From NCBI GenBank assembly GCA_964019695.1, contig OZ026530.1:30052690-30116689 (forward strand): a DNA stretch of 64,000 nt, in the 5' to 3' direction. Shown here piece after piece: positions 23,823-38,800 of the stretch. Below the pieces are notes generated by a model. The model did no database searches and was not told the origin of the DNA. It saw only the letters and a list, made by a program, of their open reading frames with translations. Position 1 is the stretch's first letter; each line of letters starts with the position of its first letter. The DNA comes from Loripinus fragilis. Lineage: Eukaryota; Mollusca; Bivalvia; Lucinida; Lucinidae. Both the position numbers and the translations under genes were made by a program.

Positions 23823-26800
23823 CGGAATGATTGATAAAAAACACAACAAAAATAACAAACTAGAAAGTTCACAAAGAATCACGTCACAAAACCAGGGTGG
23901 AGGATATAAAACTTATTTTTTATGCTGAACTGAACTGAGCATGTAATTTATCCTGATCATAAATGTTAAATTGCCAACGATTGTTTGCATTTTAACATTT
24001 ATTAGCATTATACATACAGTATATGAGAGCTTTAAAGGTTCATTGATTGTTGCTGCTCTCGTTGTTTGGATTTTGTTTGTGTTGGTCCTGGTTATAAATA
24101 TTTGCCATGCTCTACTCAACTGAGCATAAAATTTATCCTGCTCACGAATATTAAAATGCCAATAATTGTTGTTAAATTAACATTTAAAAGCATGATAAAC
24201 ACAGTATAATTATAAGAGCTTTAAAGCATTTTGTTTTTATGAGTAGTTAAAATTTCATGTTCAGATGATAACCATTGTTTCAGGATTTCCATGGTACTTT
24301 ATCTTTTGATCCGGTTAAAGATAAACCAAAATGATTATCAGACGTCCGGCACACAAAATTTGGTAATTATTTGATTTTTTCTTCTTATGAGGAAGAGTTA
24401 TTGATTCTAAAGTGAAAACAACTCATTCCATTATCATCAGCAAGTTGATCATCAAAACGTGACGCAGTTTACGTTAAATGGCAACCAGGAGCGTCAAACG
24501 ATGAAAAACATCTAAAAACCCCAAATGTGCTGATTAAACGAGCGACATTGCAATTCAAAACCGTTAATTTACGATTTAGGTGAAATAACCTCCCTTTGAA
24601 TTAAACAAATAACAATTTAAGAACCTCCAATTCTCCTTAACCTAGCATCATCTGACACCGTTTTTGATTTAATTTGTTGTGCTTGTGTATGACAAGATGA
24701 ATTTTTGATTGTCTACACGCACGCTCTTGATCGATGTTTTGTGACGTCAGAGTATGTGACAGATTAATGGTAAGTCAGGTGCATAACTTCCAAAAGTTAA
24801 AAAATATATCACTTAAAGCAGTTAATTTTTTTAGCAACAAATACAAAAGCAACCTGTTTGAGTGAATCTGTCTTTTTTCATCTTCATATTTCGGAGTTAC
24901 TGCTATTTTCACGGCCATATGGGTAATTTTATCTGAAAGACCTTTTACATAACTTTACGATTACGCAATAAATTTGTGTACGCATCGTCTAGAAATTTGT
25001 ACGCAAGGTCATTGAAGATCAGAAAATAAGCTACTTTTTAACTTGAATAAGTTATATTTTTGACGTCCTAAAATTTGACCTTGGCGTAAATAATTTCAGA
25101 TATAACCTGAATAAGTTACTTTCGATGGCCTCACTTTGAAATCATTGTTGAAAAGAAACAACTTTAACTTCTTCAAGTGATACATATTGTAACTTATACA
25201 GGTTATGCCCCTGACTGATGGTTGTGGCCGTAAAAGCACTGCAAACAGCTAACATGCATAACATCTTACTAGAGAGTTTGCTCAGTTATGTTTAAATGTG
25301 ATTGAACGGTTCGGAATTCTGGTGGACAAACAAGCTATTGATGTTGTGACTTTTGATTTTAAGGGTACTCGTGTTCTCTGAGTTGGCAGCGGCTCTACTG
25401 ATTATCAAATGAATTTCGTTTTAGTGCATAACGCTTCTAAATGATAACACTTTGTAATGTAAAAAATTAAATGAAATGCGTTCATACATTCAGAACTGGC
25501 TAACATAAACGCAAAGCGGACATAACTTTATTGTTTCGGTGTTTAATGAGACAATGTGGCATAAACGTTGACCTTATTTACTAATTTTTCAAATTATTAA
25601 AGACAAAATTAATTATCAGACAAAACTACAGAAATCTACCATCTCTAGAATGTTTGCTTGTTTGATATGCTGCTTTACGTCCCAGTCAACATTTGTAAGT
25701 CGTTTTTCCCGTTTTTCCCGTTTTCCTAGGATGAACCAGTACTAAGCAGAGGATAAAGCTACTTGCTCAAGAACACATAAGAGGGCCACCGGTGGGGCTC
25801 AAACCAACGTTTTCAGGATCTCCACCTCCTAACACGATTTTTTGGACCCACCTTTGTTCTGTGTCTTATATTGAGATGATAATCTGATGAATTTTGTCAT
25901 TGCCAGAGTATCAGATAACGAGACATTGTGACACAAACGTTGACATTATTAAAAAAAATGCCATAGTCTAGTAAATTTGCTCAATATTGCAAGGTTATTG
26001 AATGGCCAAACTCCTAATTAGGGAGCGCAGTGCCTCAGTGGTAGAGTGCTTGACTCGAGACCGATGGGCCGCGGGTTCGAGTCTTATCGGCGGCACTGTA
26101 TTATGTCCTTGAGCACGACACATTAATCCTAGCTAAGTACTGGTTCAACCCAGGAAGACCCGTCCCTACATAACTGAAAGATTGTTGATTGGACGTAAAG
26201 AATCAAATCAAACAAATCAGTATTATACTCGTAATTGGGCCTCAACGCTTGAAAATCTGCCTTCGGGGTTAGCGCACAACAAAGGCACAAACCAGCCTGT
26301 CCATCCGCGCAGTCTGATCAGCGCATTTGCTATTCGCGTATTGTAAAGTATTATATCTAAACTTGCTTCAAGCGAAATTTCAAATTTCTAGCTATTCTCT
26401 GTAGCTGAGGAGACTGGTCTGAGTCTCACTTTGTCGAAAAAGTCATAAGACAGGTTTTGTCGCGTGGAGGCCCCTTGTTATTATCAGACTTATTCAATGG
26501 CGTAGCCAGAACGCTGGAAAAATTACAAACATTAAAGGGAGACTACTGGATCAAGCAGTAATTCTCTTCAATTGCGTCCCTTTTCAAAATGGGAACTTCT
26601 CTTAAAGGAAACAATCTCTAGGAGCAAGAGCAGTTCCATATATGGAAAATCACTTTTACCACATTAGGTGTCCTCCCTTGATTGCTGCTATTTTTATTAC
26701 GCATGTGCGTAACTGCGTAATGGGAACTACGCCAATGGTATTGTAAAATGAGCTGATATCCAGGTTAGCCACAAGTTGGCATCCACACAGTCTGATCAGT

Positions 26801-29800
26801 CTCTTGACTATATAAATTAGAGTGCGCATTGTAGACGCTGATCCGATGGAGAGGATGCGCAGGCTGATCTGAGTCTTCGATCGGTGCACCTGCAACTTGT
26901 AGCTTTTGCTGGGCACTGGTCCAAATGTACCATTGTGTATATCTACTAAGTACATGATAGACAGGTGACCTATCCTTGCATTTTGGGCTAAATATACTCA
27001 ACAAAAAAGTTAAGGGAATCTCAGAAAACCATCGAACAAAAGAACACCTTAACAAACAATTTTTAATTTTTTATTCATTTGTTAAGAGACAAGTGTGTCC
27101 TCTGTCAGCCGCAAATTGGGACTTGCACTGGCTTCACATACTCTTGAATACTTTTGATGATTTGGTACCTAGGGATCAGCCTCGATTCTTCCTGTAACAC
27201 TCCATTGAAAGCCTGAATATTTCTTGGTGCCAGTATTATGCGTCCAACCCTCTGTCCAATAATTTTCTTCGCATGTTCAATTGTGGACAAGTCTGATGAG
27301 CGCACTGAAGTCTGATAAGCGCACTGGCCAATCCATGCGCACAACATTATTCTGATGAAGGACATTTTGCTGATTCAAGTTGCGAGATGTGTTCTGGCGT
27401 TGTCTTCATAGGCCGTGTATGACTTGACTTTTCGCTTACTGTAAAGGCTGCATCTCAAATATTCATATCTGGGTGTGGTTCGGCTATTTCATCTGCTAAG
27501 AAAGGGAAATCAGGTTTTATAATTTGGTAAAGAGTTAATAAGCTTTTTGAACCGCGCAAACGTGCGTGCATTTCATGATATTCCTAACCGTATACACACT
27601 GAACTCACATTTATTAACCCTTAAAGCGCATAATCAAAAAATGTATTTTTTTTGTCGTCCACTAAAATATTTGAAGCCTCATAGATCAACAGTGTGAACC
27701 CAGATCAGACTGCTCCTGTAGGAGCAGTCTGATCTGGGTCCACAATGTTTGCCTCCCTGCTTATGTTAAATAGACATTTTCAGATGCAGTTATTTTGCTG
27801 GCGTTTTAAGGACTAAATAATGACTGAGGTTGTGGCACAAGATGATACAGTTACTTTTGAATAACACCACGCCTCCTTTTCAGCTTTTACCTATGTCTAA
27901 GGTAGACCAGTCCTAATTACGCATTCATGAGGCGTCGCCTTTACAGTAAGTGAAAAGTCAAGTAATACTTACACTGGTTCTGGCACAGTAGTCCATGCAT
28001 GATTGATTGAATAATTTCCATCTATAACCACCAGATCTGTCGCTTTCGTTTTTTTACATATCATTTTAAGAAATGAATTCAATTTTTGGAAGGTTCATGG
28101 AATCATGAATACTTCGGGTCTCGTGCATAGTAAGTGAAGCCCGGAGGGCTTCACGTTAACTTTGCAAGAGACCCGAAGTATTCATGATTCCATGAACCTT
28201 CCAATAATTGAACTTATTACTTATATTTACATTTAATATTATCAGTCAAGTATCAGTTTTCAGTTTTTACCTAACTTGGCTGGTTTTCCAGATATTTTGA
28301 ATTAAATCAGACATAACGTAGGGTTTGGAATTATAGCCAAAACGCTAAATTTCCGCGCTTAACGTCAATGCGATACGTGTTCAACGACACGCAAACATCA
28401 GTAAACAAGCAACGTTATTGGATGGACTTGACGTTAGCCGGCCCAAATGGCGCGTATGTGGATGTGGCTTAAATCGCTTTGTTCATAAAGGTATGAACCA
28501 CATCTCAAATGTAAAGGTTCATTTAAAGACTAGCAGTGGAAATGTAAATATTTAAGAAATAAATTCGATTTTTGACTGTTCATGAGATCATGAACACTTC
28601 GGGTCTCATGCAAAGTAAGTGAAGCCTGAAGGGCTTCACGTTAGCTTTGCAAGAGACACGAAGTGTTCATGAACTCATGAACAGACAAAAATCGAATGTA
28701 TTACTTATATTTATATTTTATATTGTCTGTCAAATAACAATTTTCAATTTTCATATAACTTGGCTGGTTTTCTGGATATTTAAAATTATACCAGAAATAC
28801 AGTCGGGACGCGTAGTGAAGGCGTATGAATATTATCAAACATGCATAGCAACAAAAACGTTCGAATTTTTCGGCTTTCTCAGCGAAGCGAGGAACGACAC
28901 CCCAAATTTAACCGCTTGTTGCACGAATGTCCCATTTCTTAATCTGTTAAAAATTGGCCACTTGTGTTCGTCGTTTGTTCAAGTTTTCCCATAGCGTATG
29001 ATTTTTAATCTACGACAACGCTCTTTAACAACAAGATGGGCGAAACAGAAAACTTGCAAGATGGATGTGACTGTAAAAAAATGGTTCACGTTTGATATCA
29101 AATTTCTCATTTTTTCGACTTGGTCCCACTGTGCCATATATGTCATGAAAAAATATAGGGTTTCAGCTACCAATGTGCCGATTTTTATCGAAATTCGTTC
29201 TGGAGACAAAATTCGTTCCATTATCTTCGAGAGGTCATACGGTCTTCAAACGGTCAAACTTCCAAGATGGCGAAAACGAGAATTGGGTGCGACTGGCAAA
29301 GCCAGTTCATATCGCGCAAAAACCAATCTAGACCATAATAACTGTATTAAAACTCAAATGAAAATATAGATCTATTTAATATATTGGATATCTAGGCCTT
29401 ATTTACCTCGGATAAATTCATGTTTCACTAATATTCTCAATCAATGACAACGTTATCTTTCCTGACCGTCTGGTTAATGACGACAACATCGATAAATAAA
29501 TGACGTAAGCAATCTTTTTTTAGTGCACACGGTATAGAAAGCCGTTCCTGTTGTCTTATTGATTTTCAATAATCTTGCTTACAATCAGGAAATGTCTTGC
29601 ACTATTCAAATATAACATGCAGATTGTTTCTATGGGGGTTGATAAAACTTGGGATAGTCCATTTTACACCCTATTATGCACTAATTAATACTTTACAAAC
29701 TACTGATGAGGCCCTCCCAGGGAGGGAAGATGGTACCTGTTCCCTTGTTCCCCATATTTTCCCTGTTCCCCAATGTTCCCCTTCCCCTCAAAATTAATTG

Positions 29801-32800
29801 GGCCCTTTGTTCTTCTGTTACCCTGAGATGAATGCTCTTTTTCCCCTGTACCCCAACCCCTGGGAGGGCTTCAGTGATGGACCCCCCCCCCCCCAAATAA
29901 TACAGACCTTGAATCGACATGAAAATAGTATACTAAAACATACTTGATTTCATTTTCAGAACAGGTTATGTGTAAGCTACAACGTTGTTACAGTCCCTAT
30001 CATCAAAAGTGACCCAGGGGTTTTTCTCTCTATTTTGGGAACATGACCCAATCCCCAGAATTGGGAATTTTCACGTAGTTTTATACAAATTGGGGAAAAA
30101 CTCACACCATATATTATAATCAAATCAAACAAAAGTTAGCTAATAAGAACATTTCAACATTATGAATTTAACAGGTACTATTCATTGGGGTACATTGTCA
30201 CAAAATAGTGACACTTTTTGCTTCTTAAATTGGGAAAATTCTCCTTGATATTGGAAAAAAAACATACTTTTTTGCAATTGGGAACATGACCCATAATTGG
30301 TCTTCAAAATGTGCCAAAAAAAACCCCTGTTTAGTTTATCAGAAAAACAATTACATCTGTATCACTATACATACTCTAGACAGATTTACATTGCAAGACA
30401 AAGAATTTTATGGTCCAAGTTACTGCCTGATTCTTTAAATAGGATGAATACCCATGCCCTAATCATATTTTAGTGTTTACCTGACCCCAACAAATACAAA
30501 AGTTATATGATCAGTGATTTTATTTGAGATTTTAGGAATCTACCTTTTCCTTCACATTTGGGAAAATATTTTATTTAAATTGGGAAAATAAGTGCTAAAA
30601 TTCATGAAACTGGGAAAATATTGGCCAATTTTGGATTGGGAATGACTCCCATATAAGGCCTTAAAAATGGCCAAATAAAATCACTGATGATCCAAATATC
30701 ATATAAACATATGACACTGTGTTTAGGGTGCTCTTTGAGACGGTTCTTTTAAGTACCCACAACATATGTTTGATTAAGAAATAATTCAATCACACATTAA
30801 TAGTCTTATCTTGGGGATAGGTGCTTTGGGGAGGGAATGCTATAGAAGCTTGGGGTATAAAGTATCCTTCATAAAAAGCATACTTAAATTCATTTAAATA
30901 GATGCATGTCTTTATGGTAAAAGACCTCCTAAATGCAAAAAAATCTACAAATATATTCTTCCTAGAGTTTGGATTAACTCAAAATATGTGTTACACACCC
31001 TTTTTCAGACAAAAACAAACTCATTTTACTCTTTAACATCTTAATCCTTTACTTCATAGGCTATATTTAGATCATGACATTATTTTCTATTTTAGACAAC
31101 ATTAAAAAAAATCAAGAAAATTGAAGCTAATTAGTCTTGAATTTGAAAATATAATGGAAAATGGAGCATTTGTTCCAAAAGAGCAAATGCTCCATTTTCC
31201 ATAATATTTTCAAATACATGATATTTCAAAAGGGTAAAAGCTGGTAAGATCTTTCTCAAATTTGAGACCATAACTAGCTGGCATCAGTTTTTGATTCCTA
31301 TGACCAATTTTGGGGGTCTCTGACTCTCAGAAGCACTGTGTAAAACCAACAGATCATTGAAAAAAAAAATAACGAAACAGACTTAATACTGATATAACAG
31401 ACTTATTCTGCAATTTGCAGTAATTGAAAGTAAACAAGTTATTTTGACATCTAATACTCTCATAGGGCCAGTTAAGCACAAAAAATTTGCGTAAAATTGT
31501 GATTATTTTCTTATCCATCAGTTTAAACATGTGTTTTGTGTGCTCAAAAGAACCGTCTCATGGAGACGGTTCTTTTGAGTACCCACAACATATGTTTTGG
31601 TTGAGAAATAAGAAAATAAATTTCAGTTGCACACTCTTATCTGGGGGCCGGAAGTCTCTTACAAATATTGGTGATAGATGCTGTTGGGAGGGGGGGAGGG
31701 CTATAGTAGCTTAAGGTATAAAGTACCATATTCTTCATAATAAGCATACTTTTGTACAAATGATGTAACTATTTCAAAAATGAGGGAAATTGGTGTTCCA
31801 GAACAGCTGGCTTCATTCTGATTAACTGTTAATTTTACAGGAACTTTATTCTGTGTAAACAATCATCAGATCAGTTAACAGCTGATGAAATCTCTCTTAA
31901 ATTTGAAACCAGTGTTTAAGTATACTGTCATCCAGTTTTTGAAGTTCAAGGCCATTTAATGTTTGGGAGTCTGACTAAGATTCCTGTAAGACAGTTAAAA
32001 ATTCTTATTTTGAATCCTTTATCATTGTTGGTTTATAATAAGAACATGTCTGCTTATTACATGTATATAGTGGTTGGTATGCTGCAACTTGGAATACATA
32101 CTTAAACCTCTTTTCATCCAGATTGAAAGCAATTTCAGTCTACACTTTACAAAATGAGGCCCAGCCAGTGGGGTTTGTGATATGTTACATAATGTTTACC
32201 TGCATACATTAGCCTGCTTCCCTTTCCCCAAGAAATAGTTATGTTTTCTTACTAAAGTTGTCTTTGTTCCAAGCCCCAAGCACCTCATTTTTAAAAAAAA
32301 AATAAAATGAAATAAAAATAAAGCAAAAACATTTTTCTCTTATTTATGGTTAGGTGTAGTTTGAAGGTTGAATATTGTATGATTCAATATTAATGATGTA
32401 TTAATTGGGTTCTGGGTCATAATGGGATGCTTTTATCAATAAATTGTATTTTAATTTCATATTTATTTAATAGCAAAGTTCCCACTGACTCTGAAATAAG
32501 GGGTATACCCATTTTCTTAGTTTTGTACACCCCAATAAAAGTCGAGCTCTGCTATTAGGCTTTTTATAAAATTTACTTTGGGGGTGGGGGGGGGAGGAGT
32601 TTATGAATGGGTCAACTTTCTGTGAAATCAAGTATATGAAGGGTAATTTTTGCATATGATTCGGATTGGGGTTGGTCTGAAAATACTGGCTCGCACACCC
32701 ATACCAAAATTACCCACAAGTTACTCCCCCATGCCCACAGCCCCTCCCCAAAAAAATATCCCCTAAAAGTAAAGTTTTCAATTATCAAAAGAATCAATGG

Positions 32801-35800
32801 TTATTTACTTTAGAGAAAAAGATAAAGTTTAGTAAACAAAAACAGAGATAATCCTTGCCCAAAATGATGATGGGCCCTTAAAATGGGCCAATATATGACC
32901 CATATATATCCCATTCAAAGTCATGCAAATTTCAAAATTTCAATGAGCTTTTTAAAAAATTTATGGACCCCTTGCAAAATTTAATGGGTCTAAGAATCCT
33001 TAAGTTAATATCCACATTAGAGCAAAATTGACATGAAATTTGAATAGTTTATATGGGGCCAAGCCAAAAGTATAGTCAATTTTCTAAAAGCAATAAAACT
33101 TTCTCACAAAATGGACTAGGCCCATCCAGGATTATCCCTGCAAAAATAAAGAATATTGGGGATCAGCTAGGAAAAAAGAAGACATAAGAGCAAGAGGAGG
33201 ATTGAGGGTGGGGTGAAGGTTAGTAGTTGGTGAGGCCTTCCATGGGTTTTGGGAAACAGGGTAAAGGGGCATTTATTTCAAGGGTACAGAGGAGGTAAGT
33301 GCAACTTTTGAGGGGAACAAGCAAACAAAGAAAATGAAAATGTTGGGGAACATGGAACCCAGGAAAACAAATTTTCGATGCCCCCCCCCCCCCGTGAGGG
33401 CCTCGATGGTTAGTGGTTAATTCAGCCAAGGTACAGACATAACCATATAGTTCCTTCTGACATTGGGTGAGCCCGGGGGTGGGCGGTTGAATGGTCAATG
33501 CATGCGCAGATCCAGATTTTTTTGTTAGAGAGGGGGGAGGTCCAAGCCCAACGACGAGAAAACAGCCTTGATTTTTTTTCATGTTTGTTTTTGGGTTTTT
33601 TTAGTCCAAAATTTTCCGGGGATGCGAGGGGTCCAACTATTTACGGGGGGGGGGGGGGGGTCCAAATGCTAATTTCTATAGAATTTGATAGAACTTGTGA
33701 TTTACCAGGGATGGGGGTCCGGACCCCCCCCCCCTCTGGATCCGCACATACATGACATTTAAAGACTAAAGAATAAAGTCGAAAGGGGAAGAATCGGCAG
33801 CCCGGGAAAGAAGGGAACATTTAAGATTTCTCATTTCAAAGTAACGGGAAAGGCCATTTTCAGGCGAACGAAACGAATTAAAAATGAAATCTGCATACCT
33901 AGGATGCACCTCTGAGGCCCCAGAGATAAGGTATTTGAACATCACAGTTCTTCGCCATTTTACAGAAGAATATGTATTGGCATTATTCCTTTAGAATCAC
34001 ATTTTTATAGATAAAACATATCGATTACAACACGTTTACTCGTAATATTGTGACGTAAATATGGGACAACTTTGACTAGTGACTACGTCATTTTAGAGCT
34101 TTGTCCCGCGTTTATACTCAGCTGAAAGATGGACAGGGCAAAGGTGAATATGTTTTAATTTATTTCATCAAAATCGGTTCTGGAGACAAAAAACGTTCCA
34201 TTATATGCCAGAGCTTATATTTCATTTCTGTTTTTAAGCGCCTGACGGTGGTGCATTTCAGAGCTTGATTTCATTGCAAAGCAATATATCATTAAACACT
34301 TTCAAAAAAGGAAATTGGCGATTAAAGGTTGCAGAGTGTAAATATTTAGCGAAAATACACTGTCATTGATTACAAATTAAGAATAAAGAGCGTTTAAAAA
34401 AGGGAATTTTTGGCGCCATTTTTCGGCCGCCATTTTGAGGGAATATTTTGCGTCGCGCATTTTTACATTTTTAAAATACTTTAACTCAAAATACGCTCTT
34501 TGCGTTCCTACTGATAACGGAGGGTTGAGAACAGCAAAAACGCCCAATTCCCGCGTTTAACATCATGATGATACGCGCTCGACGTCAGACAAACGTCAGT
34601 AAACAAACAACGTTATTGGATGGCGTTGAACTTGGTCCGCCCAAACACCACGTGTGTTGGCGTGGCTTAAATAAGTCCGTTCATGAAGCTATGAACAACA
34701 TCTCAAATGTAAAGGTTCATTTAAAGACTCGCAGTGGAAATGTAAATATAAGAGACATGGCGAACGTTAGTGCATGAAAACCCTGTAATAATGTGAAATT
34801 TAAATGTCTATAAATGTTTTAGGTGTTTTGTCATAGCCCCTCAAACACAATTTCCTTAACTTTTTGGTTGAGTATATTTGCAGTATGTATGTTGCTTTCG
34901 GGGTAAACAAACAACATAGAAGATAATTGTTTGGACATCCGTTGCTACTTAGAATAACAAATTTAAAAACTATATGATGATATCATTCGAAAAATAGATG
35001 ATGACTTCGTCCAAGATGACGCCCGTTGTTTACGCCTAAACCGACAATTATACATACCACTCATATTTATCTCACTTCTCGTGCAACTTATTATAAGCAA
35101 TGAACTTTCAGACAAAACTCCAAAAACTACCTTTTTTGTTTGTTTGATATTATGCTTTACATGCCAGTAAATATTGGTAGGTCATATGGCACGTTTTCCT
35201 AGGATTAACCTGTACTAAGCTGAACATAAAGTGTCTTGCTCAAAAAAACAACAAAGCGTTTCCGGTGTGGCTCAAATAAAAAAAAACCTCTGCGCGCTCT
35301 ACCACTGAACCACTAGATAACTGCATATACACCTAAAAGGAATGGCTCAACTCATGTGTGGCATATACATATACTAACATTGTCTTATAGAGTGCTTGAC
35401 TCAAGACCAAAGGGCCGCGGGTTCGAGCCTCACAGGCACCACTGCGTTGTGTACTTGAGCAAGACACATTAATCCTAACTTAGTACTGGTTCAACCCAGG
35501 AAGACCTGTCCCGAGGTAACTGTAAGATTGTTGACTGGGACGTAAAGAATCAAATCAAATCAAACAAACAAACATTGTCTTGCTATAGTACTACAGCCGA
35601 ATCTCGTAAATTTGGGACTAGATGCTTTGTGTCGAATTATCAGTAGTTTGAATTATAGGGAGTTAGACATAAGTCACAAACTCCCCCAAAATGATTATAA
35701 GCAGGGTTTTTACATCAAGCATAAGTTTGTGCGCATATAAGAAACGTCTCAGGAAGACGCACGAACACACAACATACGAGTCAGTGCAGGAGAGTTCCAA

Positions 35801-38800
35801 CCATGTGGTATGTTCGACCAGCATAGCCTCAGATCAGCCTGCGCATATGCGCCGTCTCATCAGAGACTTTGCTAGTTGCTTGAGTATTCTATGAGTGGGG
35901 CCTCAGGGGTTTTAGGGATCTGAGGAGAATGGTTATTTATTTTCAGGGATCTGGGGAGCACTGGTAATTATTTTAGGGGACCTGGGGAGCAAGCTCATAG
36001 TTTTGGAGATTTAGGGAGCCCTGCCAAAAAAAACAACAACAAAAAATAATGGAAAAGCCTCCATTTTGTTTGATTTTACGAAAATTTTCTTCTTCTTCTG
36101 GAGGGATAGCCCCAGACCCCCTTGTAAATTATAAATGTATTTATTTTCGTACTAAGATGCACATCTAGATTGATCGGAGAGAAAAATATGACAATTCAGT
36201 TGGGTTGTTGTTGATTTATTATCCTTAAAATTGTGGATTTTTAGGTTGGTAACCACATGCTTTGGAATGCCCTAGAATGCACCAGATCACACCATTTTTT
36301 CCCAAATTCCCGGGGGTGCATGCCTCTATAGTACAAGTGTGGCTCCATATTGTTACAGGGCTACCTTTGCACGTACTATGTAATCCTCTCTTCGATAATT
36401 AGTTCATTTTTATAGGAAACTTTGATGAATGCTGATCAGATATATACAAATGATCTGTCTGTAATTTACGAAAAAAAAAAATCAAATCTAGAGAGCATTC
36501 CTCCATGCCTACTCTAATCCAGGTACAACATCATTTTAAGGATGTCCTCATACTTTGAGCCATATATATAATCATGCATTTCATGGAAATAATTACATGT
36601 CATATATTTTGTGGCTATATAAGCCCTGTCTTTACATAATTAAGGCAAAATATTAAGTTATCATTAAGTCATGTGCTCTTGTATAGCTTCATAGTTTTTA
36701 AGTATGTAATTTTAATCCTACGGAAAGAAAAATACATTTTAGGGAGAATTGGCTTATATTGTTGGAGATTTGGGGAGAAGCTGAACTTTTTTTTAGGGAT
36801 TTAGGGAGCAAAGGCAAAATACTTTTAGGGAGCCAAGGAAATTATTTTCAGGGATTTTGGGAGGTCAATGCATTTTTTTTTCAGGAATTCAAGGGAGCAC
36901 AGACCCCCTGGGGGTCTCATGAGTGTTAAACTACTGACTGAACAATATTGGAGTTTCTAAACTTAACAGGAGGCTGCACAGGCTCGTACGAGTCTACACT
37001 TGTCAAATGCCACATTGATAGAAATCACATGCCACGGCTCATATGATAGACAGTATATGTATTTAAAATATTTCATAACAAGGCCATATTCTCTGAATCT
37101 TTTGTGTCTGAAATGTATTTCGATTTAGCAAATTTTTCAAAAATCGGAGTTCTCATTTTCGAGGTTCATCTGTATTATACAGGTAACAGGATGGTTTGCT
37201 GCTTGGGGTGCTAACCGAGAGTTTGCGGTGGACATGGCTGGTTTTGCTGTTAATCTACATCTGATCAGAGACAAACCTGATGTTTGGTTCGATGTATCGG
37301 TTGGACAGCAAGAATCTCATTTTTTGTCTGGCTTTGGTGTTGCAGTCCAAGCCATTGAGCCCAAGGCAGACAACTGCACAAAGGTTGTGAAAATTAATTT
37401 TGCCAGCATATGAAATTTTGGTACTTATCGCATATGCACTAAATCATTATTCAAACAGGCTGATTAAGCTACATGCACAGATCCAGAGGGGAACAGGGGG
37501 TCCGGGCAATCACGCCATAATCTGCCAACCATCGAAACGCCATTTCAATGGCCGGCCCCTGGTGGCCCGCTTAGAATATCAGGCCCCCAGATAAGAGTGC
37601 GTAACTGGAAATTATTTTTCTTATTTCTCAACCAAAACATATGTTTTGAGTACTCAAAAGAACCGTCTCGATGAGACGGTTCTTTTGAGCACCCAAAACA
37701 TATGTTTAAACTGATGGATAAGAAAATAATAGCAATTTTAAGTCAATATTTTTTGCTTAACTGGCCTTATGGAATATTGGTATGGACCCATCTCCCCTCT
37801 GTTTATTATGACTAAAGCAAAACTCCAACAAAAAAACAACAAAAAAAAAACAACAACAAATAACAAAAAACAAAAACACACACATAAAATTAAAACATTT
37901 TTGACCTCCCCTTGGAAAACTTTCCGCATGAGCCATCTTGTGCTGCCAGATTGCTCAAATTTTGGTCAGAGTCAAATTTTCGCTGTTCGTTACCTTGCGA
38001 TAAATGCCAAAAATAACATGAGCTGGTTTATGTTTATTATTTAGTATGGGCGAATTACGTTGAGCGGAAACCATACCGTCACGGAGTATGAAATGAGCGG
38101 AGAACCATACAGTCAAAAGAGTGGATGCGATAGAATCAGTAAAGCGTCCCCACCCCCACATTTATACTTATGAACCCCCATTCCAGGAATCATTGATCCG
38201 ACCGTGCATCTGGATGTTTGCCTGGAAAATTCGCTTATGATTTAAACATCCGCTCTTTTGCCTTATGGGTTTCCGCTCTTTCGTAAAAATAAATCTGCTC
38301 TTTCGTATTATGGATCCGCTCTAACCGCAAATCTCCCATTAGTATAGGATCAACGATGTTTGTTAATGCATTAACTCTTTGTATACCAGAAACCCTTAAA
38401 CGGGTACTTTGACAAATAGTGAAGACCCGGTTGAAGTACAGCACCTGCTGCATTTCTTTAGGGTTTGCACTGTTTGGTTCGATTCAAACAATATTCAGGA
38501 ACAGAAATACATCATAATTTAGAAAGTCTACGGTAAGACTACATTTGACAACTTAAAGTACAAAATGGACAGTCCCATATTTATAGAGGCTCTTACATTA
38601 GTGCTCATGTTTTATTAAAATTATTAAACGAGTTGGAGAAAAAAAGATAAATGCGAGGCTTGACGAGCATCTTATTTTTTTCTCGAAACGAGTTTAATAA
38701 GTTCATTTGTACAAGAGCACGAATGTTAGATTCTGTTTATCATACGACATTAAGATTACTTTGAAATCTCATTTCTGGCGTAAAAAAGTAATAATTGCGT

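Larger units (their letters stand above)
23226..37182 (+). other. Intron 3 (14.0 kb)
   Basis: It contains the transposons and repeats listed below up to 37177. No additional exon of the gene is needed or seen between GK of exon 3 and VTGWF of exon 4. Confidence 0.8.

Noticed and set aside
27285..27330. CTGATGAG...GAAG as a hammerhead ribozyme core
   Set aside because: The second conserved GAAA segment and a closing stem are missing; the words lie in the Tc1-like remnant.
28998..29369. 123-codon open frame as a gene
   Set aside because: No recognisable domain, and it overlaps a stretch repeated at 34172. Length alone is weak evidence in 64 kb.
26988..34877. AATATACTCAACAAAAAAGT and its inverse as ends of a single 7.9-kb Tc1-like element
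   Set aside because: Far larger than a Tc1 element and filled with unrelated repeats; kept only as a note on the transposase remnant.
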